In this document: one piece after another, positions 12,069-24,026 of the stretch | Layout of the letters: every line of letters starts with the position of its first letter | Numbering within the stretch: position 1 is the stretch's first letter | NCBI GenBank assembly: GCA_001600615.1 | Contig: BCKK01000001.1 | Location: 2,023,082 to 2,087,081, forward strand | Length of the DNA: 64,000 bases | Direction: 5' to 3' | Source of the DNA: Dioszegia crocea | Lineage: Eukaryota; Basidiomycota; Tremellomycetes; Tremellales; Bulleribasidiaceae | The notes under the pieces: generated by a model | Databases searched by the model: none | What the model was told of the DNA's origin: nothing | Seen by the model: the letters and a program-made list of their open reading frames with translations, nothing else | Position numbers and translations under genes: made by a program

Positions 12069-14032
12069 CTAGGAGCGTCCCGGGCCCCTATGCTTGCTCT
12101 CCGCCTCCCACTCTGGCTTATACAGCGGCGGCAGATCCTCAACGTCCGCCCTCGCTCGCCCCGCATCTTCATGCCGCCTCAATCCGCCCACCGGAGTAGA
12201 CTGTGATGGCATAATCCCGCCGTACGGGTGAGACTCGGCCGAATCGGGATTATGTAGCGACAAGCTGGCAGCCAGCTGAGCTTTTGTCGGTGGCCGCTGG
12301 AACTGGGCTGCAGCGGGGAAAGTAGGGGATGGAGCAGCGGATTGATCAGAGTTTGACCGAGTGGTGGAAGGAGGATGTAAGAGGGGCATTTCGGTCGGTG
12401 AGCCATCCAAGCTGTCGAATGTGGACATGGGGAGATCGAGTGTGAGACCACTGGCAATAGATCCTGTCCTTCCGTACGGGCGAGGAGGCGCCATGATGGA
12501 ATCGGAATCATAGGCGGTGTATGCGGATGATGGTCGATCGCCCCTATCGCCAAAGATGTCGGGACGGGATGTACGACGATCATCGTGGAAAGGTGAAATG
12601 GTGCTTTCGTAGACGTCGGTTGTACCGTCATAACTAGCTTGGCGCTTGGTTCGTCGACCGAACATCCCATGTCGCGCACCCCCTTCAAAGGTGTCCATGG
12701 CGGACTGTGAATCGCCATGCTGCGATGCAAGGTCGACCTCGCCGGATTTAATGCCCCTGCTGCGCATGTCTTTCCGGTGGGAGAGGAGGGCCGAGACTTG
12801 TTTCCGGCAGCAGAACCAGAAGAGAGCCGCCTGAAGAGCGAGAAGCGCAAGGACAGCGGAGATGACAATCCCGGCGATGGCACCAGTGCTCAAGCTGTAA
12901 TATTAGCTTATAGTCCCTATGTCCTGACAATTCTCTCTCACCTTCCACTTCCGCTGGGTAAGACGGTTGCTATAGCCGTGACCGTCTTGACTCCGCCTCC
13001 TCCACCCGTAGCAGTTCCATTCCCAACTCCAGTCCCAGTCCCCACCCGCCCCGAAGAAGTCTGTGTGGGCACAGGCACGGCGGGCGTAGAACTCGGGCTA
13101 CTATCGTCTAGACACAACGCTCCGCCCTCTCCAACAGTGATGAGATCACTGGATCCTCCGACTCCTGTCCTTCCACCATCAAACGCGCCGAGGATAAAGG
13201 AGGTTCCGGCTGCAATGTTGGTTTTCCACGTCCATGATGTTGAGCCAGGACTGGCAGTGAAGAGGAATGGCTGGCCTGAAGGGATAACGCCAAGGAGTCG
13301 GACTGGAGAGACGGCAGTCGCGTCCCAAGAGACTGAAAGGGGGGAGCATTGCTATTCCGACGTTAGCTACAGTGGAGGGAAGAGCACGCGCTCAGCTCAC
13401 GTTGACAGAGGTTGCGTTAAGGTAGAAACTGCAGCACGTCAGCACCCGAACGTCACAATGAAGAAGGGAAGCCTACAGGAAGTCCGTGGCCGTATTACGC
13501 AGTTGACAGTTGGCAGGCGAGTCTGCTACCGTGTGCAGAGGCGAGACACCCCCGGCCTATATACTGTCAGACCATTCTCGCTCGTCAGGCTCTTTGGGCA
13601 GACTCACCCCTTCCCCAGAAGCATCCGACATCATAGCGACAAGTCTCGTTCCAGCCGGGTCTGGATTATCAGCCAGATGTCCAAGACTCCAATCGACCAT
13701 GTGAGGCATCTGAACTTACAGTTCACTGTCCATGAATAATTTCCAAATTGACTGTCTGAAGACCACGCAGAACTCGGTATGGAGATATTTGAAGGGTAAT
13801 CGAACGCAGGCTACGACTATCAGATAATGTCCTCGGATCTTGGTGTAGCAGGAGCCAAACGTACCACTACAACCATATGAAAGGGAGGGGTACCACCCTG
13901 CCAAATCACGTTAACGCGCCCGCATTTCGATATTCTGCCATCGGCTCCAGTCTGGAGAGCGAAGCTGAAGCCCAGTGTCGAGCTGAGGAAGGGTAGGGCA
14001 AGTATGAACCCAGCAGACACCAGGTGTAACAT
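12069..14032 (-). CDS. Signal-peptide, single-TM cell-surface protein with two internal modules
   Basis: I do not recognise a named family. Seven exons read continuously. An N-terminal signal peptide (VSAGFILALPFLSSTLGFSF) is followed by module 1 (ISKCGRVNVIWQGGTPPFHM, later YSWTVNYPAGTRLVAMMSDA, a GAGG turn, then TVADSPANCQL) and module 2 (QCSPLSVSWDATAVSPVRLL, later SWTWKTNIAAGTSFILGAFD, GGSSDLITVGEGGALCL). A Ser/Thr/Pro/Gly stalk leads to one TM helix (IAGIVISAVLALLALQAALF), a CCRK juxtamembrane patch and a ~230-residue Ser/Pro-rich cytosolic tail. This is the layout of basidiomycete surface proteins with a glycosylated ectodomain, perhaps a sensor or wall-linked protein. The function is inference only. 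Confidence 0.75.
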
Positions 14033-14557
14033 TCCGCAAGGATGGAAAACCCGTCACGCTTCAGTCGCGTAAAGTTGAGCGGGGCCTTTTCGGATTTGTT
14101 TTGGAACCAGTCCTGTAGGTCTATTTGATATGAAAACTTGATGAAGGAGCGTGTGTGATGAGTCGATTGAATCCAATGTCCGGTTCTAGATGGATGTTGA
14201 TGTTGACAAGAGAGATACATAGATCCTTTACTCCATGCGAAGGGTTCTTCTCAAAATAGGGCCAAACTTTATTCCGAACCTGAAACACGCTAAAACAAAG
14301 CCCATCCATTGAGACATGTACCTGAAACGTACACTGTACAGTGTGAACTGCAGCAGGATGAAGAGGTGGTTGCCTACCTTCACGAGGAGCACCTGTTTGC
14401 GAGGCAAATATACTATGCACAACATTATAGCTTATACAAGGGAAACAAGAGACGTTGCCAAAAGGAGAATGTCCTGTCATACTCGACCGTCCGCACTGCA
14501 GCAGGCACCCCTTTCCGATTCTCCTCCTCTTCTCTAGCCCTCCCCTAGGCATACCAT
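14033..14557. other. Intergenic
   Basis: Promoter of the surface-protein gene and 3' flank of the SAP-like gene. No supported coding frame. Confidence 0.4.
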
Positions 14558-17500
14558 CTACACCGCCTCATTCCCTCTGAGATCGCCCAACATTTCCCTC
14601 AACTCCCTTTCTTCATTTCTTCGATCCGCCTTCGCCCTGATCTCAGCTTTCCGGCGCTGAATATCCACCTCCTCCTTCAAGTTTCCTCTGGACTTGATTG
14701 CTGACAAGGTTGAATTCTTGTGCCTGATCCGACTGGCCAGTGCGGCGGGTTTGTGAGGGGATGAGGTGGAGGAGCATGAGATTCCGAAGCGGCCAGGCGT
14801 ACCGCCGTTGGCAGTTCGCGTTGTTGGCAGCGTGGGGGAGGTGACAGATGGCGACGAGGGCGTAGGGGGAGGAGGAAGCTGGAAGTTTTCCTCGAAGAGG
14901 TTTTCGCGAGATGCACCGGCGCCAAAGCGGTCACTGCTGGTGACAATTCCGTATGACCTGAAAGCCGACGGAGGTCCCATGGAGGCGGTAGTGGCAGGAG
15001 GAGGCGCCATGGGAAGAGGACGAGTGGCTGACTTGGTAAGGGGTTTGACGGTGGCTTGCATGCGAGCGCGAGAGCTGGCGGTAGATGCGTAAAGGGTGGA
15101 TGAGGTTCGGGGAACAGCAAGTTCAACTTTAGTGCCCAGGTGAATCGCCGGGAGAGGGGGACCGTTCGAGTCCGTCAAGGGCGGCGCCGGCGCCCTCCTT
15201 GCATTCCGAATGAGATCCGCCTGACTCCGCTTCCTGCTTGAGGACAATGATGATGACGGGTGCCCCATCATGTTGGTCGAAGACACTGATGATGCCAACT
15301 TCGACGATGAAGCTGAAGTAACCCGCCCGCCGAAGTCAGGTAGTGGTTTCCGCTGGGGGATCCTACTGCTTGCGGTAGACATCACAGTTTGGGCGGATGT
15401 GGAAGGCATCCGTTCCTTCCTAGTTCGGGGGTGGACAGAGTTGAGTGACATGGGTGGGTTGATAGGCAGATCGGGAGTCCGCCTAATGATTGTGGAGAAT
15501 TCGGCAGATCGTCGCCGGAGAGACTTCTCGAGCTGGGCTGAGCGTTCTTGTGCGGTCATGTCGCCCGAGCGGGACCCGGCGGTGGGACGGCGGAAGTTGC
15601 TTCGGAACATGCTCAACCTAGAACGAAGGCCTATAGGTGTCAGTTGTGCCGGTAAAGTGAAACCGATGAGTAGCTCACCGTTGCCCTTGATGCTCAACCT
15701 CGATCGTTGTTTCTTCTCCCCCACCCTCTTCTTCGTCGGACTCCGCCCCTCTCCATCTCCAAGTAGAGTCATCACACTTCGCCCGGCATCTCTCAGAGAG
15801 CCTAGCACATTCGGTCCAGGCGACATCCTTGACCTTTTCGCCTGTCTCCCTTCACCATCCATAGGTCGGCCGTTCGGCGCTGAGGGAACATTGGAGGTGG
15901 TGGAGCCAGTACTGTGCTTTCGCTTCTGGCCCGGAGTTGCGGATATGATGTGTGACTTGGATGTTGATTCGGAACGCAGGACGTTGCTGGACTTATTCGG
16001 CTTGCTGGAGATTGAGGTCATTCTGAGCAAGGGTGAGCCCAGAGAGACTTTGAAATGTACTAAACTCACTTTGAGAATTCCTTCTCATGAGCAGCCGCAA
16101 AACGATCCTGTTTCCCCTCGAACCGCTCCATCAGACCCCACCCACCCTCTCCGCCCAGCCCACTGGTGACGCTGACCATACGCTTCATATCCGCCTGCTT
16201 CCCCTTGAGCACCTCTCCTCCCATCTTTGAGTCTTCTGGCAGCTTTGCATTGATCTCCTGTAAGAGCGCCTGCGAGAAGTCCGAGAAGTTGGATGACGAA
16301 ACTGCATGCTCCGGCGACCCGAAGATGAATGTCTCGGAGGGCTGATGTTTAAGCGGCTGGAAAGTGGGGTAATGGCCCGGCATGGGAGGGACGGGTGGTG
16401 CGTCTTTGTCGGCTTGGAAGCCAGGAAGGGGAGGGTAGATGGATCCGAGACTGGCGGATGTGTAGTTGGCAAGGGCCGGCATGGATTTACGGGACAAGCC
16501 AAAGTGATCGTTGTCCGAGTAGGTTCCGGATCCGAGTGGGGCCATCGACCGGCGATTCTTGAGATCCTGGAGTTTCGAAGCAGATCCCACGAAGGGAAGG
16601 TCGCTGCCCTGTTTACGAGCAGTATCGGGTCCAGGGGTAGGGGAGCAGAGCCGAAGAGTGCTGGGCCGCTCGAAAAGGCTCAAACGTGAATGACGTCGAG
16701 GGATACCAACTGTGGAGGCCGGAGAGGGAGGAACGGGCATGGACTCCATGTCCTCTTCGGGCTCCGCATCTTCGCTGGCGGAGGCGGTGGTAAGGTTGGA
16801 ATGATGGGATGACGAGCGAGAGCCGCGGAAGGTTTTGGTGCCGCTTCGCTTCAGGGAGGAGGCGAAGGCAAGTACGCTCTTGCGGCTATTGGAGGATTGG
16901 AACCGTTCCGTATTCTCGGAGGCTGCAACTTTCAGCTCAATCAATCAGACTAGAGAATACCACTTACGACCAAAGTCCGATAACGGCTGTCCATTTCCGG
17001 CACTCTTCCAAGACCGCACACTCCCCTCATCCGTTCCCTTCATGGGTGAGATGAAGCTCGCCCCGCTCTCGGACATCTTGTCCCAGTTCTCTGAGCTGAC
17101 AGAGATCATACTGGCCTTCTTGTCGAGTTTAGACGTCGATGGCAGACTGAACATATCCGTCACCCTGCCATCCTGTAGCCAGGCCGCGGGGGACATGGGT
17201 GTTGGTGAGTCAGGCTCGGCGGGGATGAAGTCGGCGTTGGCGTGATGTGGAGTGGTGGAGCAGGCGAATGTGTGCAGCTCGATTTGATGATCAGCGGGCA
17301 TGGAAGCGGCATCTGCATCGTCAGCATTTGGGTACGCATGAGACGGAAAGAGCAGGGCTTACAAGATTGCAGGCGCTCGACCATGTCGCCATTCTTACAA
17401 TCAGCATAGTTCTGAATATGGATGGAGATCCAACTCACCTTCCCGCTGGCCTTCAGACCATATCGTTTCGACAACGACACAAGTTGATGTCGCTTGAGGG

Positions 17501-17584
17501 CATTCAGAGCGGCGGGGCTGATTGGTCAGTATAGGTTGTCCATGACACGGCGCCTGCTCACTTTGACAGGATCTGCTCTGACAT
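14558..17584 (-). CDS. SAP-like N-terminal domain protein, long Ser/Arg-rich, possibly spindle/chromatin associated
   Basis: Seven exons give about 900 residues. The N-terminus (MSEQILSNP, then LNALKRHQLVSLSKRYGLKA, then GKNGDMVERLQSY) has the helix-extended-helix pattern of SAP domains, small modules that bind AT-rich DNA. The rest is low-complexity: Ser/Pro-rich blocks, a basic block (KKRVGEKKQRSRLSIKGNG) followed by LRSRLSMFRSNFRRP, many Arg-Ser repeats, and a C-terminal charged helix (IQRRKAEIRAKADRRNEERE) ending at REMLGDLRGNEAV. The SAP-like start plus basic body and charged C-terminal helix resembles fungal nucleolar/spindle-associated proteins, but I cannot assign orthology. A 48-nt intron near 15641-15688 is a multiple of three without a stop, so its splicing needs transcript data. 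Confidence 0.6.
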
Positions 17585-20081
17585 GTTGCTGCTATTCTAC
17601 TGAGTGGGATATCAGTAAGCAGCCGTCGAAGCTATGTGAGAAGGGTCATTTGTTGTTTACCCCACTCCTTGGGTTGAGTGAAACATCCACACAGCCAAAG
17701 GATATCAAAATCAGTCACGCGTAGAAAAATCACTCAACCTAGGGAACCAAACAGATCTGATCCCGGAATTGCGGGAAATAACGCCGCAAAACGCCGAACC
17801 AGGTTAAGGCGGCGGATTCAAGTTTTTTGAGTCCGGCATTTGCACAGCGGTACTGTCGCCCACGCCCACTGGTGAGTTCGAGTCGCAGCTGGAACAAGGC
17901 TTGGTTTTGACTTCTTTGCCTCAGGTAACCGAGATTAGACAGATGGATTGGTAGTACTGGACACCGCCATTTGGCTCTGCTAAGGCGATTCAGGGGAGCT
18001 GTATACGCCTTGAGAGCTCCCGCAGGACTTTCCAGACGATAGGCAAAGTACCCCAGATCAAGCAGTGTCTTTTGCTTCGCCCCGCGAAGGTTCCGCAACA
18101 TAGCTTCAGCCACTCCAGCGAGTCTTCGTGGTGACTGCGCCGATGTGGTGGACGCCGAACCGAGATTCTCCCGGAGGCTTCGAGCTCCGAGACAACGGTA
18201 TGCTCCGCATGGGACAGTTGTGGAGCAGCGAGAACATTCAGCGCTATTCAGCGAAACAGCTTCCGCATCTCATAACGTCATTCTGAAACCGGAAGAAACG
18301 CAGATCAGTGATCGCCGTGCCGCGCCGACGCCGCCACATACGTACATTCCGAGAGGGGAAGCTTCTGTCCCATAACTTTGGAGTTTCTATTCACCTTCTT
18401 CCCGAGTCAAGTCATGTCTCTGCGTCATCGCCAGGGATGCAATGGAGCGTCAGCATCAATAGCTAAAATCTTGGCTTGTCGAAGCGGCTCCACAAAGACT
18501 TGTCGACTCAGAAAACGTTCAGTGGCGGTGCGGGTCAGCCGGTACATCCGACAACACCGGCTTCTGTCTCACTCGGCCATGCCATTCGTTCCCGCTTGGC
18601 CACGGCTGTTCGCGCTGATCACGTCTACGGATCAAAATGGCTGTTGTCTGTAGCCAAGTTTACCACATCAACCATAGAATCACTCGCCCACGTCGGCGTC
18701 GATCCCGGTGGATCCCCCAGATTTTATCAAGCATAAATCTCCCGGGGAACCTCAGTTCTGTCAGCAAGTGGAGCGTAAGGACAGGATGACATGATCTGCT
18801 TGATCTGCCAGCCGCCGGTTCACGGTATACACAGTACACATGTGAGACATTGATCGGCCGATGCAAAGTTTCCAGTAAACATGGAGGGAAGATGGGGTCT
18901 TTGAGGGGTCTGTTGTGGTTGTGCATGCCTTATACTTCTATCTTTCTCATCCGGACTCAGTTGAGCTACAGCTTCTACAGACAAGGCTCTTTTCTCGCAG
19001 CTGCCACGGTAGCGTAAAGGCGCGTACGAAATTTCGGCTGTCCGTGATCGGCACTGTCTTTTAGACCAGGAACCAGGTCCGGACGCGCATTCCGCGGGGG
19101 TATGGGTGCAAAGTGAGTTGAATCTCTAAGCTGTCCCTTGCTTGCTCTCTTCGTTGTCATTTTGTCATCTATTCTTTCCGCTTCTCCACCCTATCCTCTT
19201 TGTTCACCTGTTCGACCACGCGAAAAAAAACTCAAACGGAAATCACACGACTAAGCTGCGTCTCGTTACGAGCCTCTGGGAGAAGGCCCATCTCGACTCT
19301 TATGGCTCGCTCCCGAATGCAATATGCAGTGTATCGCAGCAGGGGGCCGGTCTTTTAGGCTTCACTACGGTCATCATTACGCACGACCCTCCTCCTTTCG
19401 ATGACACAAGATCTGAAACAAGGACACGGGGGTAATCTCACACACACACACAAACACACACGCCCTTCCCTTCGACCTTCGGAATCGAGCCTAAAATTCT
19501 TCCGGACGGACCTCGCTGGGGTCCTTTGAAAGAGCTAAAGCTCCGACACCTTGGGCCATGTCAGACGACTTTCGACATGTCCACCTCTCCCCCAGGTGAC
19601 AATCGCCAGCATACAAAGCCCAAACTGCAGACTTCGTCGATCCCCTTCACCAAGTCAATCACTCCATCCCCGAGGTCGATCCGCATCTCCCGATCCGACG
19701 ATTAACTTCAGCCCGGCTCCGAAGATCCCACCAAGCACAGTCAACCGGTTTAGAGTCTCATCATCGCGGAAGGCTCAGAGGGTCGAGAGCTACGAGACAC
19801 ACGCCGCTGTGGGCACACATGGCGCCACCGGATCAACCGTGTCTGCGCTTCCCCCCAGCGGATCTCGACTAGCTCCGACCCGCTATCACGACGACACATC
19901 ACCCCCTCATTCCGTTATCTTCTCTCCCCCTTGTTTTACTGTTCTTTCCCGCTCTTACCCTAAATTCCTTCTAGAAGGGGAAGAGCCTGTAACCTTGCTC
20001 TTTCTTTCTCTCCGAAATCCACTTCGCCCACCCAATCCCTTGAACTACCGATATGACTATAATATCCGAGCCTTGTATCTA
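17585..20081. other. 2.5-kb gene-free interval before the velvet gene
   Basis: It lies between two divergent genes. No frame has convincing codon structure; the longest minus-strand frame (17739-18113) matches nothing I know. The velvet-proximal part has a CA repeat (19439-19462) and several short upstream ATGs, including MSDDF at 19558, which ends quickly in another frame. It could hold a long regulated promoter, a long leader with upstream ORFs, or a noncoding RNA. Confidence 0.5.
19439..19462. repeat. CA microsatellite
   Basis: A run of CA dinucleotides with one AAA interruption in the velvet upstream region. Confidence 0.8.
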
Positions 20082-21112
20082 ATGTCCCAGCAATACCCCC
20101 CACCCCTTCCGTTTCACCATCCAAGCTCTTCGTTTCCCCCTCTCCCCACACCGCCTCCTACCGAATCCGATACGAACTCGACTACGCAATACCTAGCCTT
20201 CGACCAAATTCCCTTTCCAAATCCCGCATATCCCACAGGCGCCTTCTCCCCTTCACAGCTATCAGCTCTGCTCGACGAGAGGATTCGTCAGCTAGGCGAT
20301 CAATCAGGGACTGAGGCGGATATGAATTTGGGCGGAATCGATTTCCCTGCTTTGCAACGGTAAGTCTCATCCGATATCCTAGACTCTACCTGTGCTGACC
20401 CTGTAGGACGTATCGAATTACACCAATTCAGCAGCCCGAACGCTCTGCCGCATTTGAAGGCGCTAGACCTGTAAATTACCTCGAGAGACTTCCACTCAGT
20501 CCGCCTCTCATTCTACAACTTGACTGCTGGGACTCGCAGGGAGATCTGGAGATACCGTAAGTTCGCAACGTTTCAGTCTCTGCATACCTCCATTCGTCCG
20601 AGACTCAGCTGATGATTCAGCCACGACGAACTCCCCTTCCTTGTCGTCCACCTTACCCTGGAGACCACCGATGGCGAAGACGCAACTATGGTCCAGCTCC
20701 AGAGCGGGGAGGTCGTCGGTATGGCGTACGGGACATTGGTCACTGCACCTTCGGAGATGGTGAATACGGATGGTGCGGCGGGCGTGTATTTCTGCTTCCC
20801 AGATGTCAGCGTACGATACACGGGCCAGTTCAGGTTGAGGGCGAACCTATTGCGCATCACTGGGTAAGTCCGAGATTGACTGACGGATGCTCAGAGCACT
20901 GCTGACAGCTCAGAGGACAACCACTCGCTTCTGCCCAAACAGAGCTATTCGATATCGTCGATCAGCCAGAGTATAGCGCGCCTGGTGAGTGTTGAGAGGG
21001 CGACCGCGAGTGCCTAGAGATATTGGCTGACGTTGCAGACATTACCGACCTGACGAGACATTTCGACTCACAGGGCGTAGTATCGTTCGGTCTACCTCGG
21101 AACGAATGGTAA
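20082..21112 (+). CDS. Velvet-domain transcription regulator
   Basis: Velvet proteins (VeA, VelB, VosA, VelC) are fungal nuclear regulators of development, sporulation and secondary metabolism; their domain has an NF-kappaB-like DNA-binding fold. Five exons encode about 260 residues. A Pro-rich N-terminus of ~95 residues is followed by the velvet domain: TYRITPIQQPERSAAFEG, RLPLSPPLILQLDCWD, LPFLVVHLTLE, GVYFCFPDVSVRYTGQFRLR, LASAQTELFDIVD and a C-terminal LTRHFDSQGVVSFGLPRN. The PPLILQL block, the YFCFPDVSVRxxGxFRL block and the final FDSQGV block are the classic landmarks. The open frame extends 177 codons upstream but contains no ATG before 20082. I cannot tell which velvet subfamily it belongs to. 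Confidence 0.88.
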
Positions 21113-21703
21113 TCCTACCCGTTTGACTCTTCCATCTCACCTCCCTATCCAAGTCATCGCTTAGATACATATAGTCTCACACTCCCTCTGCATCTCACCA
21201 GGCTTTACAGTAGCCATTATCTGTAGGTAGCATCTATAGCACATGTATAGTCAATATTAGTTGTTGGCCCCCCTATTCATCAGTGTAATCTTCACATGCA
21301 ATAATTTCAGCATTCTCCTCTTAGCTTCGATCCTAAAGAACCAATGCGCCTTCGCATTTCATCTTAATTGTGTTTGACATCCTGCGTGCCAGGGCTACAA
21401 GCGGCTGACGTCCCTTGGCAACAGCTGAGTCCTGTCCCTCGTTTCCCGCGCGGCCTGCTCTCTAGTTTGGGCGATCTCGCTGGAGGGCTGGGACGGTGGA
21501 TGGGGATCGTTCAAAGGGAACACTCGGATATGATAGTGGCAGGCCTGAGCTTCAGCGGGACGGCAGACAGCTGAGGCTGGAGAAATGACCAACTCACCGT
21601 CAATCCCTCAGAGGAAGCGCCAATCGGTCCTGAGGGTCCTTGTTTCCCGTCTTACGCCATGAATGGCTCCTTTCCTCTTTAGCCCATCCAGGCTCCCCAC
21701 CGC
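21113..21703. other. Intergenic
   Basis: Convergent 3' flanks of the velvet gene and the small minus-strand gene. Poly-pyrimidine stretches only; no gene supported. Confidence 0.4.
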
Positions 21704-22042
21704 CTAACCGGTCCTGCCTTTCCGCGTCAAGCTAGGATCTATCGGACTCGCATTAACAGCGACCGGCTCTGCCTCTCTCTCCGCTTTCCGCCTTAGCCGA
21801 TCCTCGAGCACATCTCGATCCATCCCCAGCGCCTTCCGTTCCACCAAGACACGCTCAAAGCTCTTCCCTCGTTCGTTTGCGGCATTCTCGCGGGCGTGCT
21901 TGATGGATGACCGGGCATAGAAGGCTGTTCAGTCAGCAATGGCAACTGGAGATTATCCTCGAGCGGGAGACTCACTGAGGACAATGGCCATTGTGAAAGC
22001 GGCTACAGGCATGAGAAAGTCGCGTTGTCTTATAGGAGGCAT
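21704..22042 (-). CDS. Small single-TM protein, unrecognised
   Basis: Two exons joined over a 51-nt intron (GTGAGT to CAG, with TGCTGAC before the acceptor) encode about 95 residues. The protein starts MPPIRQRDF, has a hydrophobic segment (LMPVAAFTMAIVLTFYAR), then a long charged helix (KHARENAANERGKSFERVL, VLEDRLRRKAEREAE) and ends at TRKGRTG. A short basic start, one TM and a charged helix are typical of small mitochondrial inner-membrane or ER proteins such as accessory respiratory subunits. I do not recognise the family and assign no function. Clean splicing and continuous frame make it a likely real gene. Confidence 0.65.
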
Positions 22043-23056
22043 TCTGGGGAACGTGTACGTTGCTGATGGGCCAAATGCAGGACAATGTTGGGCGGATGAT
22101 GTAGGATGATGGACGCAAGATCACTGAACGAGATTCGGCGTGAGATCGGTCCAGCCCGATATTTATTAAGCTCTTCAAGTCACAAGTACATCGCTATAGC
22201 CAAAAGTTCGCTTGCTCTGCATGGACACCTTAAGCTGGGCTCAGGTAGATATGCAAGTTATACATGTCGCATCACTTCAAAACCCGACAACCACGCACCG
22301 CCTGATGAACAAGCAGAGTAGCAAAACTAGGTGGCCACGCTCTGTTGAGGACCCGTCTGAGAGAATGATGTTGCCATTTAGTTTACCCCGCCTGACTTGG
22401 GATTACAGGTCGGCAGGATGATAATAATGGCTGGTGTGAGGGGTGGGGAAGGCAGAGGAGGGGAAATCAGCATCAGTTGGGGGTCGCAGATTGATACTCT
22501 CGCTCGCTACAACAGCAAACCTACGATTGCTTACGCCATGCATGAAGAGAAAGTCCTGAGTATAAGCGACAAAAGTATGTATGCGTCCCCATACGACACC
22601 CCTCCCAGCGGAAGAGTGGTATAAAATCAAAGAGATGTCCTGCGGGGTGCGAGTTTTCCCTCTCGACCGGTTTTAAGAGCTTCGAGGAAAGGTTTTTGGT
22701 CTGGCGAGCTTCTTCAGAGGTATCGAGGGGGAGTTGTTGTACTGTTTTACGAGTAGAATAAGAGCGAGACCGACCGAAGCATGCTGGCGTTACCTGAAGA
22801 GAAGAGAAGAGAGATGGGCTGGGCGCGTCCTTATAGGGGCTGGACAATTTGGGAGGAAATCAAGATTAGTAATTGCCAAAAACTAATGCGCGTACCCACT
22901 GAGTGACGCGTGGCGGTGAACCTTAAATCGAGGCACGCGCCCGTCGTGCAGAGACAAGGACAGCAAAGGGTATCATTCGCTTTGCATACCTCATTCTATC
23001 CCCATCAAGCACTAAGCCGACGCACACACCGTACTCTACGCTCCTTTTCAGACACA
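22043..23056. other. Intergenic, divergent promoter region
   Basis: This separates the small minus-strand gene from tropomyosin. An open minus-strand frame near 22521-22847 lacks an ATG at its left end and I could not build a consistent spliced product. A TATAAAAT sequence is at 22620-22627 on the plus strand, too far from 23057 to be assigned. Confidence 0.4.
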
Positions 23057-24026
23057 ATGGTCAGTTATTGTTGCCAGCCAGGGCCTAGAAATAATCCCGG
23101 ACTGCCTGACCACACTTGCGAAGTGTACAGGAATGCTGATTTGAATAGGACAAGATCAAGGAGGTCAGTCATGTTTCGAGCTTACTATAGCGCACTCTTC
23201 ATTGAGGGTACCAAAGGCTGACTGGGAAGCGATTCACCATTCTCGGCCAGAAGATCGAGGCAGCCGAGAGCCGAGCAGAGACCGCCGAGGGCGAGAATAA
23301 GAAGGTAAGTCGTTCACCGCTCCGGCGCGAGGTGGCCTTTCAGCTTTCATACTAGAGCTGCTCGCTGACATTCTAGCTCAAGCAAGATCTTTTGGAACGC
23401 GAACAGGAGATCTCATCTCTGCAGCACAAGCTTCAGCTCGCCGAGACCGGCCTCGAGAACGCCGAAGCCTCCATTAGGGACCTGAAGACGGCCAGTGCTG
23501 AGGGAGAATCACACAAGACTACAGGGGAGAACTTGCAGCGCAAGGTACAGTTGTTGGAGGAGGAGCTGGATAAGGCCGAGAAGGACTTGAAAGAGACTAC
23601 CGAGAAGTGAGTTCACTTCCCCCTTGGAAGCGAAACAGGAGTGACGCGGCGCGTGGCTTGGCGTAGTCACTACAAAGCTGACTATTCAGACTTCGCCAAG
23701 TCGATGTCAAGGCCGAGCACTTTGAGAGACAGGTCCAGAGGATTGAGACAGAGCGAGATGACTGGGAGAGGAAGCATGGGGTGAGTTTTGCTTTTGCCTA
23801 TCGACCAGTCGCACCCGTCTAGGGATGGAAAGCTAGACTGAACGATCTAATCATCGGGAACACCTTCCGTATCAACAAATTGCTTGACCGTTTACTGACG
23901 ACGAACAGGAAGCGGTCGAGAAGTACCAGCAATCCAAGCGCGAGTTGGACGAAGTCGTTGCGCAGATGGAGAGCTTGGTATGTCTGCTTTTGCACCGCCA
24001 CCCGAACCCAGCTGACAAGATAGTAA
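23057..24026 (+). CDS. Tropomyosin (Cdc8/TPM1 type)
   Basis: Tropomyosin is the coiled-coil that polymerises along actin cables and contractile-ring filaments. About 160 residues are encoded: MDKIKE, then QKIEAAESRAETAEGENKKL, EREQEISSLQHKLQLAE, LQRKVQLLEEELDKAEKDLK, ETTEKLRQVDVKAEHFERQV and finally ELDEVVAQMESL. The LLEEELxxxxxxLxETTEKxRQxDVKAEHFERxV stretch is the hallmark of fission-yeast Cdc8 and its relatives, and heptads run through the whole chain. The gene structure is odd. Exon 1 contributes only the ATG, exon 2 is a 15-nt microexon (23149-23163), and the last intron (23978-24023) separates the final Leu codon from the TAA. N-terminal acetylation usually controls actin binding in this family. 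Confidence 0.88.

Noticed and set aside
17739..18113. 124-codon minus-strand frame in the velvet upstream interval
   Set aside because: No motif, and no supporting neighbouring exons; likely chance.
19551..20081. In-frame N-terminal extension of the velvet protein
   Set aside because: The frame is open but starts from TTG and has no ATG before 20082.
22521..22847. Open minus-strand frame upstream of tropomyosin
   Set aside because: The left end is TTG, not ATG, and trial splices gave early stops. No product could be built.
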